Under the pieces are notes generated by a model, which saw nothing but the letters and a program-made list of their open reading frames with translations, made no database searches and was not told the DNA's origin. 64,000 nucleotides of DNA. Origin: Actinomortierella ambigua. Taxonomy: Eukaryota > Mortierellomycota > Mortierellomycetes > Mortierellales > Mortierellaceae. The stretch spans positions 81,202-145,201 of the forward strand of contig JAAAJB010000010.1 in assembly GCA_016098155.1 (NCBI GenBank), written 5' to 3'. Of the stretch, positions 22,249 to 32,724 are shown piece after piece. The translations under genes were made by a program, and so were the position numbers. Within the stretch, counting starts at the first letter, position 1; each line of letters starts with the position of its first letter.

Positions 22249-23730
22249 ATGGAGGTGCTAACTCATTCAACAGCGCACGTCCTCAGCACCTTGCGAGATC
22301 TTACAAACTCGCAAACCTTGTTCGACAAGCTACCTCAACAGCTGCCGGTCGCTCCAGTCGATATGGGTCCGCCAAACGTCAACATGATCGTCCTGCCCAA
22401 CGCCTACTACTTTTCCATCTTTTTCGTCTTTGGAGGTGGCCTGTATCTCATGTTGTTGACCCCCTTCACCTTGCGCCAAAAGCAGGTTGCTGCAGCACCT
22501 CTTATCTTCTTCCTCTTCATCCTGCCTTTGATATTCACTTCTGATAATGCACCACTCCTTCAACTTACGCATGTGGCTGCCTGCGTCTCGGTCATCATGC
22601 GCTCTCTTGACCTCTATTACATCCGGCCTCTACGTACCGGCAAGGAGCCAACCATGGATTTTGATGACTGGTGGTCCGAGTGCTGGATGCCCTTTCGCAA
22701 GGTTCCAATGACCAAGAGGCAATTGCAGCGGCGTGAGCTTGAGATGACGCAGGAACGCATCCGCCGTGAGAACGAGAAGGAGCAACAACTGCAGCGCCAA
22801 AAGGGCAAGGAGGTGACGAAGAAGGATGATGGTTCGGACAAGAAGGACGAACAGAGCAGCATCAAGTCGTCGAACAGCGCTCCCCCAAAATCTTCGCCAG
22901 CAGACGCTGACGAGAAGCTGACGCGCGGCAAGCCTGCTCGCCTGTTCTATACGCAACCGATGGACCCCAACCCCAAACATTGGAGCGTCTATTTGCCTCG
23001 CTGGATTTTTTATGCTGTCGCCGTTGACCTCATCGTCTTTACTGCTTCCTTCTTCACGCCCGAGCAGTTCCAATCCTCGTATCCTGCCACACTCGCCTAT
23101 CGCTTTGCTGTTGCCGCCATTGTCATTTTCGATATATCACTTGCCAACTACACGCTGATGATTCTCTGGGCCAGCGTGACGGGTGACCTTGTCCGCGATA
23201 CTGAATGGACACTAGTCCGCCACAGGTTCCCTGGTTTTGCCACGTCGCCCGCCGACTTTTGGAAGCAATGGCACCACCTCTTCAAGCAGGTCTGGGTCGA
23301 TATCGGTGCCAAGCCGACTTTTGAATTGCTCCGCAAGTACGTGACTCCAAGACTATCCAAGAATGCTCGTCAACGCCAGCTGGCCAAGAACCTAGAGACG
23401 GTTCTTCCTGTGATGGGCGTTTTTTTGATGTCGGGCCTCTTCCATGAGTACATGATGTATAGCTTGTGGCACGCAACCCCGGGCCCGATGACCATTTTCT
23501 TCTTGATGCACGGTGTCGGTACCTTTGTCTCCAAAGCTCTTGAGAGAACTGTTGGTCAAAAGGTCAAGCTCCCCACCATTGTACTCATTGCCTTAACGTG
23601 GGCCTTTAACCTCACAACCTCGTACTGGTTCATGATACCAATTCTCGAGCACAAGGGCCACTCCGTCCCCATGCACCAGTGCGTGCTCATTCGTGTATAC
23701 AACCTTCTCCGTGCCCATCACATTTTTTAA
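22249..23730 (+). CDS. Wax-synthase-like MBOAT acyltransferase 3
   Basis: Third member of the tandem array; one exon, 493 residues. N-terminal hydrophobic helices are followed by SLDLYYIRPLRTGKEP, a highly charged cytosolic loop (about residues 160-225, rich in Lys, Glu, Gln and Arg, probably helical), then DTEWTLVRHRFPGFATSP, DFWKQWHHLFKQVWVDIG, and SGLFHEYMMY with the expected active-site His followed by Glu, as in many wax synthases. It is clearly more diverged than copies 1 and 2, which have HG at this position, and may differ in substrate. A convergent gene follows 225 bp downstream. Confidence 0.85.
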   Translation: MEVLTHSTAHVLSTLRDLTNSQTLFDKLPQQLPVAPVDMGPPNVNMIVLPNAYYFSIFFVFGGGLYLMLLTPFTLRQKQVAAAPLIFFLFILPLIFTSDNAPLLQLTHVAACVSVIMRSLDLYYIRPLRTGKEPTMDFDDWWSECWMPFRKVPMTKRQLQRRELEMTQERIRRENEKEQQLQRQKGKEVTKKDDGSDKKDEQSSIKSSNSAPPKSSPADADEKLTRGKPARLFYTQPMDPNPKHWSVYLPRWIFYAVAVDLIVFTASFFTPEQFQSSYPATLAYRFAVAAIVIFDISLANYTLMILWASVTGDLVRDTEWTLVRHRFPGFATSPADFWKQWHHLFKQVWVDIGAKPTFELLRKYVTPRLSKNARQRQLAKNLETVLPVMGVFLMSGLFHEYMMYSLWHATPGPMTIFFLMHGVGTFVSKALERTVGQKVKLPTIVLIALTWAFNLTTSYWFMIPILEHKGHSVPMHQCVLIRVYNLLRAHHIF

Positions 23731-23955
23731 AATCCCTTGATGACTCTTATACCCTAGCATTTTACGCCTCAAATATGATAATGACCTTGCATTCTATCTA
23801 TTCTCCACCCTGTACATTCCCCACCCTCAGTGCTGAGATAGACGCTTATAAAATCAAAAAGTAAATCTCCACATGGTGTCCTGTGTCCTTCCGCTAGTCG
23901 CCTCTGAGCTATTTTTCTTTTTAATTATTATTCTAATAGTCCGCGGAAGAGTGTA

Positions 23956-25411
23956 TTACAGCTCGTTTCCGACAGTGACCCAATAATCTCGAAGGTTATT
24001 CTTGCGTCCAAAAATCTCGAGATAGCGACCTTCAGGGACGAGCTCTTCAATCATATCGTACAATTCTTCAGGTTTTTGACTTTGGCCTCGGCGTTCTGAA
24101 AAGATGACGTCCGATCCAATGGAGTGGCGGCAGTTGGGTGGGTCGTTACCCTTCTTACCGACCAGACAGGTCTCTTTGGCGTGTTGCAGGTAGTAACCAT
24201 GTCCCTTCGCCATGCGTCTGTTAACTGTTTGCTTGACCCAAGTGATGTCGTCCACGTAGCTATGGATCAACAAAAAGACCGTAGGAAGCGGACAAAATGC
24301 CTTCATCTTAGCCTCCATCAATTTGGTTACAAAAGTGAAATGGCTCCTTTGATGCGCGATGAACCACCCTTACCTGTAGCCCCATTTCCGCATGAGATCG
24401 AAAGCCTTTGCGTATTTGTTGTTGATGACCCAGATAAAGATAAATCCGTTCGAGCTCAGTTTTGGTATCGGCAGATCCTCGATGCAAATATCAGGAAGTT
24501 GTTGATAAGCAATGGCGACCTAGGTGATGATCACAGACACCCGCCCATGAAATGATAAAAAGGCCAGATCGAGCGAGATTGTTAGACTGGATTTGTTGAT
24601 TTTTTTTTTTCGTACACACTGCACGCTGCAACCAGCACGCCGCGAACCAACTGAATAGAAAAAGAAGAAAAAGGGTATCCTTGGTCGCAAATATTGTCAG
24701 ATTTTGTGTGTCCGACTTACACCACGAGTTGGGGCGTGAGTGGCAAGCTGCCATGGTGGATCCATGAGGATGACATCAAACTGACACTCAGCCGACAAGC
24801 TCTATGAGAAGTTGCAATAAGCAATATGTTCGAGTAAAAAAAAACAACAACATTAATTCCCTTTTCGTTTCATATGTCCTGACATTGAGGCGATCCAGCG
24901 ACAGCATATGAAGACATACATCCCAGTCAAAGGTCATGACATTGGCTTTGATCGGGACACACCACTCGGGAGCTTCAAACTCCTCGAGATCCCCATCCTC
25001 TTCATCACCAGCATCCTCGCCAGAGCGCCCTTCCTTTGAGTCCTTGTCGTTTTCGCCGTTCGAAGAGCCAAGCGACTTTTGTTGGATATTCGTTTCCAGT
25101 TGTTCAATATCGTGGGCGAGCGCCTCGAGAGAGTCGATTAGCTCTTTCTCACGCTGCAACAGCTTGGCCAGACGGCCACTGCGAGAGAGTGCTGGGTCGT
25201 CGCCATTGCCATTGCCTCCGACCTGGATACGGTTGTATCGACGGGTGGTGGCTGTAGTGGTGGTAGCGATGGCAGTAGTTCCTGTTGTGCCGGCATTGTT
25301 GGTGGTGGTAGTTGTCTGAATGACGGAAGAAGACTCGGAGACAAATGGCGACGAGGCACGCGAGTCTGTGTCATTGCCACTGTCCGTCATTACAACGTCG
25401 GACAGGGTCAT
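23956..25411 (-). CDS. MTA1-like MT-A70 adenine methyltransferase
   Basis: SAM-dependent N6-adenine methyltransferase of the MT-A70 family. Exons 25411-24920, 24801-24721, 24519-24374 and 24259-23956 give 340 residues. An acidic, Ser/Thr-rich N-terminal region with a predicted coiled coil (LLQREKELIDSLEALAHDIE) precedes the catalytic domain. The catalytic motif DPPW is intact (residues 178-181, in FDVILMDPPWQLATHAPTRG). It is followed by FIFIWVINNKY, GYYLQHAKETCLVGKKG, SDVIFSERR and YLEIFGRKNNLRDYWVTVGN. The ATHAPTRG and WVINNKY wording recalls the ciliate/early-fungal MTA1 clade, which methylates DNA at ApT, more than METTL3 or METTL14 (remembered, not searched). No zinc fingers are present, unlike METTL3. 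In-frame codons continue upstream of 25411 to about 25642, but this Met fits a compact protein. Confidence 0.85.
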
Positions 25412-26411
25412 GGTGGAATGAATGTTGTTTGGTTGGGTTCTTCCTTTCTTATCTTCCTGAAGGTCCAGGGAAAGAAGCGCGTCTTGTAACTGAATGTTTT
25501 GCAGGTGCCCAAAAAAAAGGGGGGTAGTGACTGCTCTGCTCATCTCTGAAAACACGATGGACACCCCGGAACAATAAATCCGCAAGAGCGACGACAGTCC
25601 AGATTTTGCGAAAGCCAACAGCAATCTGTCCAGAGTAGGCAAGGGTAGGAAGACATCAGCCCTTGCTGGTTGCGCCCTTGATGGGCTGTATGTGTGCTTG
25701 TAGTACTACTGCTGAGAGGGTGTATGGCAGAAAGGAAACCTGGCCATTACAGGTTTGGAAGCGACTGGACAGACGAGGCATTGGCGCTGAGATAGCAAGA
25801 AAAAAAAATCAGGTGCAACGTGAGGCTGAACAGCAAGCGTCGTGTAACGAGTTGCCTCGATACCTCCAGACGAGTCCTTGACTTTTGAAGAGTATACGGT
25901 TCAGGGTTGCAGGAGACGCGCACCAGCTGTAGACGATGCTTCTCAAAAAGATGGAACCAAAGAGTGATAAACAACTGTGCCTGTCGCACAACCCTGCTGT
26001 CGACTTTCACACACTTCCTCGCAGGGTGTAAGAGCTAATGATAGCGAGCATCAACAAGGTGGATAAAAAAAGAAACGCAAGAACGTTCTCCCCTCCTCCC
26101 TTTTTAGGGCAGTGCCAAGCCGTGCTGTGTCAACCAATACACCATTTCCCCAATGTCGCTATTCTTGAGCCCACAACCAGTACCTGAACCCTTGTGATGT
26201 ATTATTGCCATGTGTTCATGACGTTTGTGGCCTGGTTCAACCACTCGCTATCGCCATCGACTTGTTTGCGTAGTGACAATATTATTTATTCAGTTGGTTT
26301 TCCTGCGCTTACTGGACCCAGTATGTACAATACACCTTCTCTTTGACCCTCTTTCCCGCTGCTCTATTTTTTTTTTTTTTTTTTTCTTCCTCCTCTCCCT
26401 CCTGCCCCCCC

Positions 26412-26421
26412 NNNNNNNNNN
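26412..26421. other. Assembly gap (10 N)
   Basis: Ten Ns. The block after the gap (about 26422-26493) repeats, in homopolymer-smeared form, the block before it (about 26318-26385): GGACCC, a middle CTC/CCC-rich stretch, CTGCT and a long poly-T appear in the same order. The two contig ends therefore probably overlap. Confidence 0.75.
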
Positions 26422-26979
26422 GGACCCCGTTTTTTAAATTCCCCCTCCTCTTGCCCCCCCTTCCCCCCTGCTTTTTTTTTTTTTTTTTTTTTTCATCCTG
26501 CTGCTACTGCTGGCGCTACTTTCCCACTGTACCCCTCTCCTCACCCCCCCCCCACGTCAAGGGTGTTGTCCAGGTGGAGGACAACTGACCCCCTGTGCCA
26601 AAAGGACAAAAGGGCAGAGAGAAATAGAGGAGAGGGGAGCAAGGAGCGAGGGAGCAAGAGAGTAAGAGAGAGCGTGTGTGTATATGTACGGGGAGAATCG
26701 TCGCGGCCTTTTTCAAAGCCAAATTGGCCTGCTGGCCACAATTGATTGAAACACACAGGCAGGAGCGCTAGCCAAGCAGAGGGCGGGTGAGTGAGTGTGG
26801 ACACAAGAACGAAGAGGTGTTGGTGGAGGGAAGACAGGGGCGGCACAGGGTTGGGTGAGAGTCGTCCGATGAGGGGAATTCTGAGAAGGAAGCCCGGCCA
26901 GCAGGATTTGCAAGGGTTTTGAAGAGAGGGGCAACAGCCACTCTCCCAAATTCGCTCAATCAGGATAGGACATCTATTG

Positions 26980-26987
26980 TATAAAAG
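26980..26987 (+). promoter_or_regulatory. TATA box of the CYSTM gene
   Basis: TATAAAAG 159 bp before the start codon at 27139, followed by a CT-rich leader. Confidence 0.5.
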
Positions 26988-27138
26988 CGTTTGAGGTACC
27001 CCACTCCCTCTCTCCTCTCTCCACTTTCTTCTCCATCTCCAAACTTCATCTCTCATTCTTCACCGTCCCTCCCTCCCTACTTCACTGCTCAACCACCTCC
27101 CTCACTCCCTTCTTCTCTTAACACCTCTCTAATACACC

Positions 27139-28672
27139 ATGGCTGAGCAAGACAAGGGTTACTACGCCAACCAGCCCCCTTCATACCCCCAGCAGGCCGC
27201 CCCCTATGGTCAGCCGGCCTACGGCCAGCCCGCCTATGGCCAGCCTGCTTATGGCCAGCCTGCCTACCCCCCACCTGCCGGTGGCCAGGCCCAGTCCTAC
27301 TATGGTGCTCCCCAACCTGGTATGTCTCTTTAACGAGTTGAAAGAGCGTTCTTGTCTTTTGCACACCACCACCACCACCACCACCACTACATCCTCACCG
27401 TCAAAGAGTCGGACGACAACAAGTAGTCAGGCTGGCTGGTATCCTTTCTATTATTAACAGGTCTTTTTTGTCTGTGGCTGTTGTCGCCATCTAGGTTACC
27501 CACCCCAACAGCAATATGGCTCGCCTCAGCCCCAGGTGATTGTCCAGCAAGTCCCTGCCCAACAGGGAAGCAAGAGCAAGGCAGACGATCTCTGCTTCGG
27601 ATGGTAATTGATTATCTGTGTTTGTTGCATCTTTTTTATTGTTGTCCTTCTTCCCGCAAAGAACCATGCTTGGCGTCCACCCGACCTCTTTCAATCATCC
27701 ACAAACAACGTCTGCCCATGGATGCAAATACCGAGAGATCACCCCATTCGACAGTGTGAGCACACCAAATCTCATATGAGCACTTCAGCGCACTCGCACC
27801 GGTCTACGTTGTATTATTGCAACAGATATGGAAAGAGAGGGCGGGAGAGAGAAGGAGGGACAGTTGGGTTGAGAGCAGGGTAACGTTGGACCAAAGTGTC
27901 TGTTTGCTTTCTACTCCTCCCCCCCCCTCCCCCCAAACCCAACACCACGCCGTGTCCCACCGCCACACACATACACAAACACACGCACAATACAGCACAC
28001 TACAGTAGTGGGAAGAGGGGGAGAAAAAAAAGTATGCCATGCTTTTTTTTTTTCAACCCCTCTCTTCGCTCACCTCCCCCCCCCTTTCCTGCGCTCTTTC
28101 TCTATCTCCATGGGGTATGCTACACAGGCAGTGTGAGATGGCCGCTGCGCCTGGGCTTTCGGATTCAATTTTAGCCCTTGGCGTTTTTGCCTTGTGGAGA
28201 TAACTTGTTCCAGAACAGGGCCCTATCATCCCGCCGTCCGATTTTATATCGCTATTGGAGAGGCGGGGTGAGGAAGAGAGAGAGAGAGATAGAGGGAAGG
28301 CGGAGGAGGGCAAGGCAGAAGCAACTCTTCTTTGGCTCTGCTCTCTCCAACCTCTCCACCCTTGGCTACTGTTGATCACTCTATCCGCCCACTACCTGTC
28401 CGTGTCTCTTCAGTCTCGTTCACAATTTTAGCAGACGGGATGATGGGGGTGGGGTCGGGGAAAAAAAAACAAGTCCCAGGTGGAACGAGATTGTTGTCTC
28501 GTTTCTCTGTCTCTCTTCTTCTCCTTTGGGTTGGCCCCTGAGCGTATTTGTCCCTTTCCCGTCATAGTCTTATGCGCATGTATCCTAATCTGAATGTTTT
28601 TTTTGTGCTTGTTTCCCGCTAATTAGTGCTCTTGGTGCCTGCTTGTGCTGCTGTCTTGACGGATGCTTCTAA
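27139..28672 (+). CDS. YGQPA-repeat cysteine-rich transmembrane (CYSTM) protein
   Basis: Small tail-anchored protein of the CYSTM type, a eukaryotic family linked to stress tolerance and membrane association. Exons 27139-27319, 27495-27603 and 28627-28672 give 111 residues. The N-terminal half is Pro/Gln/Tyr-rich, with four YGQPA repeats followed by a further Pro/Tyr stretch. The C-terminal module spans the last junction and reads DDLCFGCALGACLCCCLDGCF, ending at the stop, exactly the expected Cys-rich tail. The final exon is only 46 bp, and the intron before it is about 1 kb, far longer than most here. Without that exon the protein would end at FGW and lack the membrane module. The partner or role is not known from sequence. 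Confidence 0.82.
27205..27264 (+). repeat. Four 15-bp repeats encoding YGQPA
   Basis: Tandem codons for Tyr-Gly-Gln-Pro-Ala, differing only at third positions (TAT/TAC, GGT/GGC and so on). Synonymous divergence suggests the repeat is kept at the protein level. Confidence 0.9.
27604..28626 (+). other. 1.0-kb second intron of the CYSTM gene
   Basis: It runs from a GTAATT donor to an AATTAG acceptor. It contains CT/CA-rich low-complexity DNA and several C-runs, and no recognised ORF or structured RNA. Its length is about seven times the window norm. Confidence 0.6.
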
Positions 28673-29177
28673 ATGCATTGGGTGACAATACACTTCTCTC
28701 TTTCTCTACGATCTCTATCCTTTCTCACTCCATTGTTCCCAGAGACCAACCTCTTGTATAGTACACGAATAATAAAATGGCAAACATAACCCAGCAAGAG
28801 ATATTTTAAAGCAAGAACGTTCATGCGGACTTTTTGTGCGGCGGTGTGTGGCCACTGATCAGCCCAACTTTGGCAAGTTCTGTCCATCCACATGGCATAT
28901 GTGTATAAATATAAAAACGAGGAATGTGGGTAATATGGGTGGCTGTGCCTACCACTATGCTTTATTGAGGTTGAGTGGGGAGGTCAATGAGATGAAAAAA
29001 AAATATTGTATGTACAGATGATCAAATTGATTGTAGAAAAAAACTGCCCAGTATGATATGAAAGTATGATCGTCAGTGATTTGTTTTGACCTTTAAGAGC
29101 ACATGATGTCTGTTGTAGTTGTTGTAGCTGATATTGAAGTTGTTGTTGTTGTTGTTATTGTTGTAGTTGTTGTAGCC
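28673..29177. other. Convergent intergenic region with poly(A) signal and GTT repeat
   Basis: About 500 bp between the stop codons of the CYSTM (+) and F-box (-) genes. It holds AATAAA at 28771-28776, 99 bp after the CYSTM stop. An imperfect GTT/GTA trinucleotide tract at about 29108-29176 abuts the F-box stop and so lies in its 3' UTR. Confidence 0.6.
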
Positions 29178-30695
29178 TTAGAACTCGGATCCGTCTTCTT
29201 CCCAGTGCAAATCAGAACGCTCCATGCGTTCATGACTGGAGTGCGAATCCTGGCCAGGTTTCTTGCCCTTTGGTTTGGCGCGGATTGATTTGTAGTATGC
29301 GCGCTTTTCAATTTTGTTTTGCGTGACCGCCTCCCGACCTTGCAGTTCCTCGGGCTCGGGAAGAGGCGCGTTCAGTGTGATGGTCTGGAACTTTGCGACC
29401 GGCTTCGCGAGAGGTACGTTTCTAATGACAGCGAGAGTGGAGAGAGAAGGGGTGGGAAAGAAGGATGTAGGGGGTGGGGAAAGAAGCAGCCAAGACGGGT
29501 CAGTACTTTTGTTTTCTGGTCGGGTTCCCGTTTTAGCAACGACTAAGGGATGGTGGGATGATTCCTTTGTTGTTTGTTGGAGCAACAACATCCAAAGGTT
29601 ACGAGGGATTTTTTTTTTCAGGGTTGCTCTGGGATGGGATAGTTTAGAGTGCCTGGGCCATTTTTACACGCTCCTTGATAAACACCCACTCACAGGCACA
29701 TGCAAGAGGGTGTCAGAGAGGAGATAAAAAAAGGAGAGGGGGGATCGACCTCATTCCTCCTTTAGCTTATGGCCTAATGGTGTTTGAGTGTCTGCTGCGG
29801 TAGGGCTGACAAATAGCAGTGAGCCAAAAGAACTTCTCAGTGAGAACACCTACCCGGTAGCAGAGTCTCGCTGTCGACGACTGGCAGGCTTATCCTCCTC
29901 AATGCCACGCAAAATGCTGTCAACGTAGATCTTGCACCAGTTCTTCTTCCGGTCCGAGCGGCGCATGGCCTTGATCTTGTCGACACTGCTATCCTTTTTC
30001 TTGACAAGGCGCTTCTGCTGATTAGACATGGGCAGGCCATCATCATCAGCCAAGGACGAGTATCCAGATGAGGAAAACGCCGACGATCCAGAAAATGTTC
30101 TGGCCATCTGTACGGCACGATGCTCTTGTTCGCGCAACTTGGTCAAGAACCACTCGTCTCGCTTGCGAGCCTCGACCTGCTCCTGCTGGACAAGTCGGAA
30201 CCAAACCTCATTCATCTCCTGGCCCAGAACGATAAATTCATAAAACTTGCGTGAGAGCTCTGAGAGGACAAGCATTTGGTGCGGCTGAAGCAGTGAGAGG
30301 ATCATCCGCAGGACGCCGTCAGGTAAAGTCGAAAAGAGGTCCCGTTTTGCCATCTTCTTAGCCTTGGCGTGGTGACGCAGAAGGGCCTTGGGAAGCTCGA
30401 CGCCCGCTGCCATGGCTTCTGATAACTTGCGCTCTTGCTCCTCATCAGATGAGTACTGGTCAGCGCTGTCATGGGATGTGGAATGTTTCCGCTGCCCCGC
30501 ATAGTCGACCTTCAACGAAATGGTAGTGGGGTGCACCGAAACTGAGGCTGGAGACATGGTGTTTTTCTTAGAGTTGCTTATATTTTCCTGTGTTGACTGA
30601 GAGCTGTCGTTGTGGTGTTTATATATTGTGCCGATGCCTGTTGGTGGTGAAGTGGATATTGTTGCTGCTACTGTTGTTGTTGTAATGGAGGGCAT
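29178..30695 (-). CDS. F-box domain protein
   Basis: Probable SCF ubiquitin-ligase adaptor. Two exons, 30695-29854 and 29421-29178, give 361 residues. The F-box is at residues 121-155 (FSTLPDGVLRMILSLLQPHQ, then LSELSRKFYEF). A disordered Ser/Thr-rich N-terminus precedes it. A long, very charged helical region follows, ending in a basic segment (RRSDRKKNWCKIYVDSILRG). Exon 2 encodes VPLAKPVAKFQTITLNAPLP and an acidic C-terminus. There is no WD40, LRR or kelch substrate domain, so the target is unknown. The intron (445 bp) is longer than usual. An alternative start at 30557 (MSPASVSVHP) would shorten the disordered N-terminus. Confidence 0.8.
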
Positions 30696-30773
30696 AGGGC
30701 GTGGGAGGAATGGAGAGAATTGCGGAGAGGAGTGAAAGAATGCAGAAAAAAAAATGTGCCCAGGTTTGTTTAT

Positions 30774-31955
30774 TTATTGGCCCTGGGACACCAGCCAAGG
30801 CTCGACCTGCTCAATGCGCAAAGGTAGCGTGCTAATTGGAAGTGACCTGTAGTACAATGTCTTGATATGACCTGCAATATTCTCAACGTCTTCCAGACTC
30901 GCATCCAGTACTTCCCACCACGGTGGGTTTGTGGGCAGAGGCACCCCGGCTTCTCGGGCTGCCAACCAAACCACACTACATGCAATTGTTGGCGGCTGAT
31001 AGCAGATGTATACATTGGTTCGGAGGCTATTTCAAAGGGGGGGGGGAGGGAATGATGAAAGGTCCAAAACAACCATCATATCAGAAACATCAGTAATAAA
31101 AATCATAACAATACATAGTGAGCACATATTTCCCCAACCATTCTGTGAGGAGTCATTCTTTACCCGTCGTTGAGGTATCCCCATGCTCGCTGGGGTATCG
31201 TAGGGTGGTCGGTGAGATTGAGGACTTTGAGATAGTTGACCATGATCCCATATGGCAACTGAACATGCACATTGAACCCGAGTTTTTTCAATATCTGCAT
31301 CTCGGCAATCACCGCTGCATTCTTCATCTCGTAAAACTCATGCCCGTAGAGTGCGAGAGGCTCGATTGTTGGTAATCTTTTAAACGTCTTACACAGATAG
31401 TCGACCACATTGACAAGGTCGCGCATTCTGCAGGGACATTCCTCGACCTTGGCCGCCAGGAAAATGGATCCCATACTAATATCCTGTATCAACATACCCA
31501 CAGGATGTGATAAATGACGACAGTTGTGAGTACTATGTTTAACGAATACACATTTCTTTCCCAATCCGAACGGCATGTCCTCTCGATAAACAGTACCCTG
31601 ACAGCAAACTTTCGAAGAGATGCTTGATAAAAGAACCTCTGGAAGAGAATCTGAGCTGTTGCCATGGCCACTTGGGGTCTATGAATTGTTGATACAAACA
31701 TTCATCGATTAGCGCGGGGATGTTCGCTCTCTGAGGGACCAGGTCACTCGCCTCTGCTCCACTAGCCCTGTGCAAGTTATGTAGCTATACCTACAGCTTT
31801 AGTAGAATGCCGGCGGACTGAATTAGGTGGCAGCCCATTTGACGCATGTCATCTTCTTGCTGTTCCGTGAATCCATCCTGCATGGAGGGCGTATGCTGCA
31901 GCTGCTCCAGTGTCAGCAATGCATTCTGCAGGGAGAGCTTGGACTCGGCGGCCAT
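30774..31955 (-). CDS. CCNL1: Cyclin L
   Basis: Transcription/splicing cyclin that partners CDK11-type kinases. Exons 31955-31795, 31678-31597, 31483-31164 and 31026-30774 give 271 residues. The cyclin-L signature is strong: CHLIQSAGILLKL joins PQVAMATAQILFQRFFYQ, then SIFLAAKVEECPCRMRDLVN, QILKKLGFNVHVQLPYGIMV, and LRTNVYICYQPPTIACSVVW. Both cyclin boxes are complete. The protein ends shortly after the second box (EPWLVSQGQ) and lacks the long Arg/Ser domain of animal cyclin L, as many fungal versions do. All introns are GT-AG. The start codon lies in a good context, and the next gene upstream is divergent. Confidence 0.9.
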
Positions 31956-32724
31956 CGCTGTCGTGTTTCAAAGTGAATACCTCTTTTCTTTTCGCACTCG
32001 GGCTTTCCTCCTCTTCTCGCACCAAGTAAAAAGCAGTCATCTCCTCCATCCACCGACTTCTCGTCCTCTCTCCTCCCGTCCTCCCGTCCTCTCTCTCCTC
32101 TTTCTCTTTCCTCTCCTCTCCTCTTCCCTACCCCCTTTCCCTCGTTGATAGTTGTTTCCTGGCAGGCTCCTAAAATGCGGATCAACAGCTCGCATGAGAG
32201 TGGGATACTAATCGGCTGTGACACATAGACGACGCTTGCTCTCACCAGCACGGGCCTACAGAAAGGCGAAACCCATTGGCACACCATTTCGGTAGAGTTC
32301 ACAAAATGACGATAATAATATGCGACGCGTGAGCGAACATGGTGCAGTCTAGCAACGTCATTTGAGCGTGCTGTCTTTAAGCATGTCATGCCGACGTCAA
32401 AATGGACTAGCGCGACCGGGCCTATGAGCACACCGCTGGTTTCAAAAAGAAACATTGAAAATCTCTTTCTGGGACTCCACTCACTCTTCGCACCCTTTTT
32501 CTTCTTCCTTTTCACCCTTCTTCCCCCATTTACCTCCATTTTCCACTCTTTGATAACATTCTCTTTCTTTTTTGTTTATTCCGATCACCACCCCATTTTG
32601 CGTGTCGTTATTCTCCCTCCTCCTTTTGCAACATTTTTAGGGACATCACTGTTCTTCTCGTACTTTCTCTCTCTCTCTTCTTTCTCACACTTTCCCCGAT
32701 ATCGCACTGCCGTCTTCCAGCAGC
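31956..32724. other. Divergent intergenic region
   Basis: About 770 bp between cyclin L (-) and the amphipathic-repeat protein (+). CT-rich blocks lie near both ends. The minus-strand frame at 31913-32539 is a compositional shadow with no family motif. Confidence 0.5.

Larger units (their letters stand above)
25412..27138. other. Divergent intergenic region with a gap
   Basis: About 1.7 kb between the MTA1-like gene (minus) and the CYSTM gene (plus). It has no recognised coding sequence and contains T-runs and a 10-N gap at 26412-26421. The last 150 bp are a CT-rich leader with a TATA box. Confidence 0.5.
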
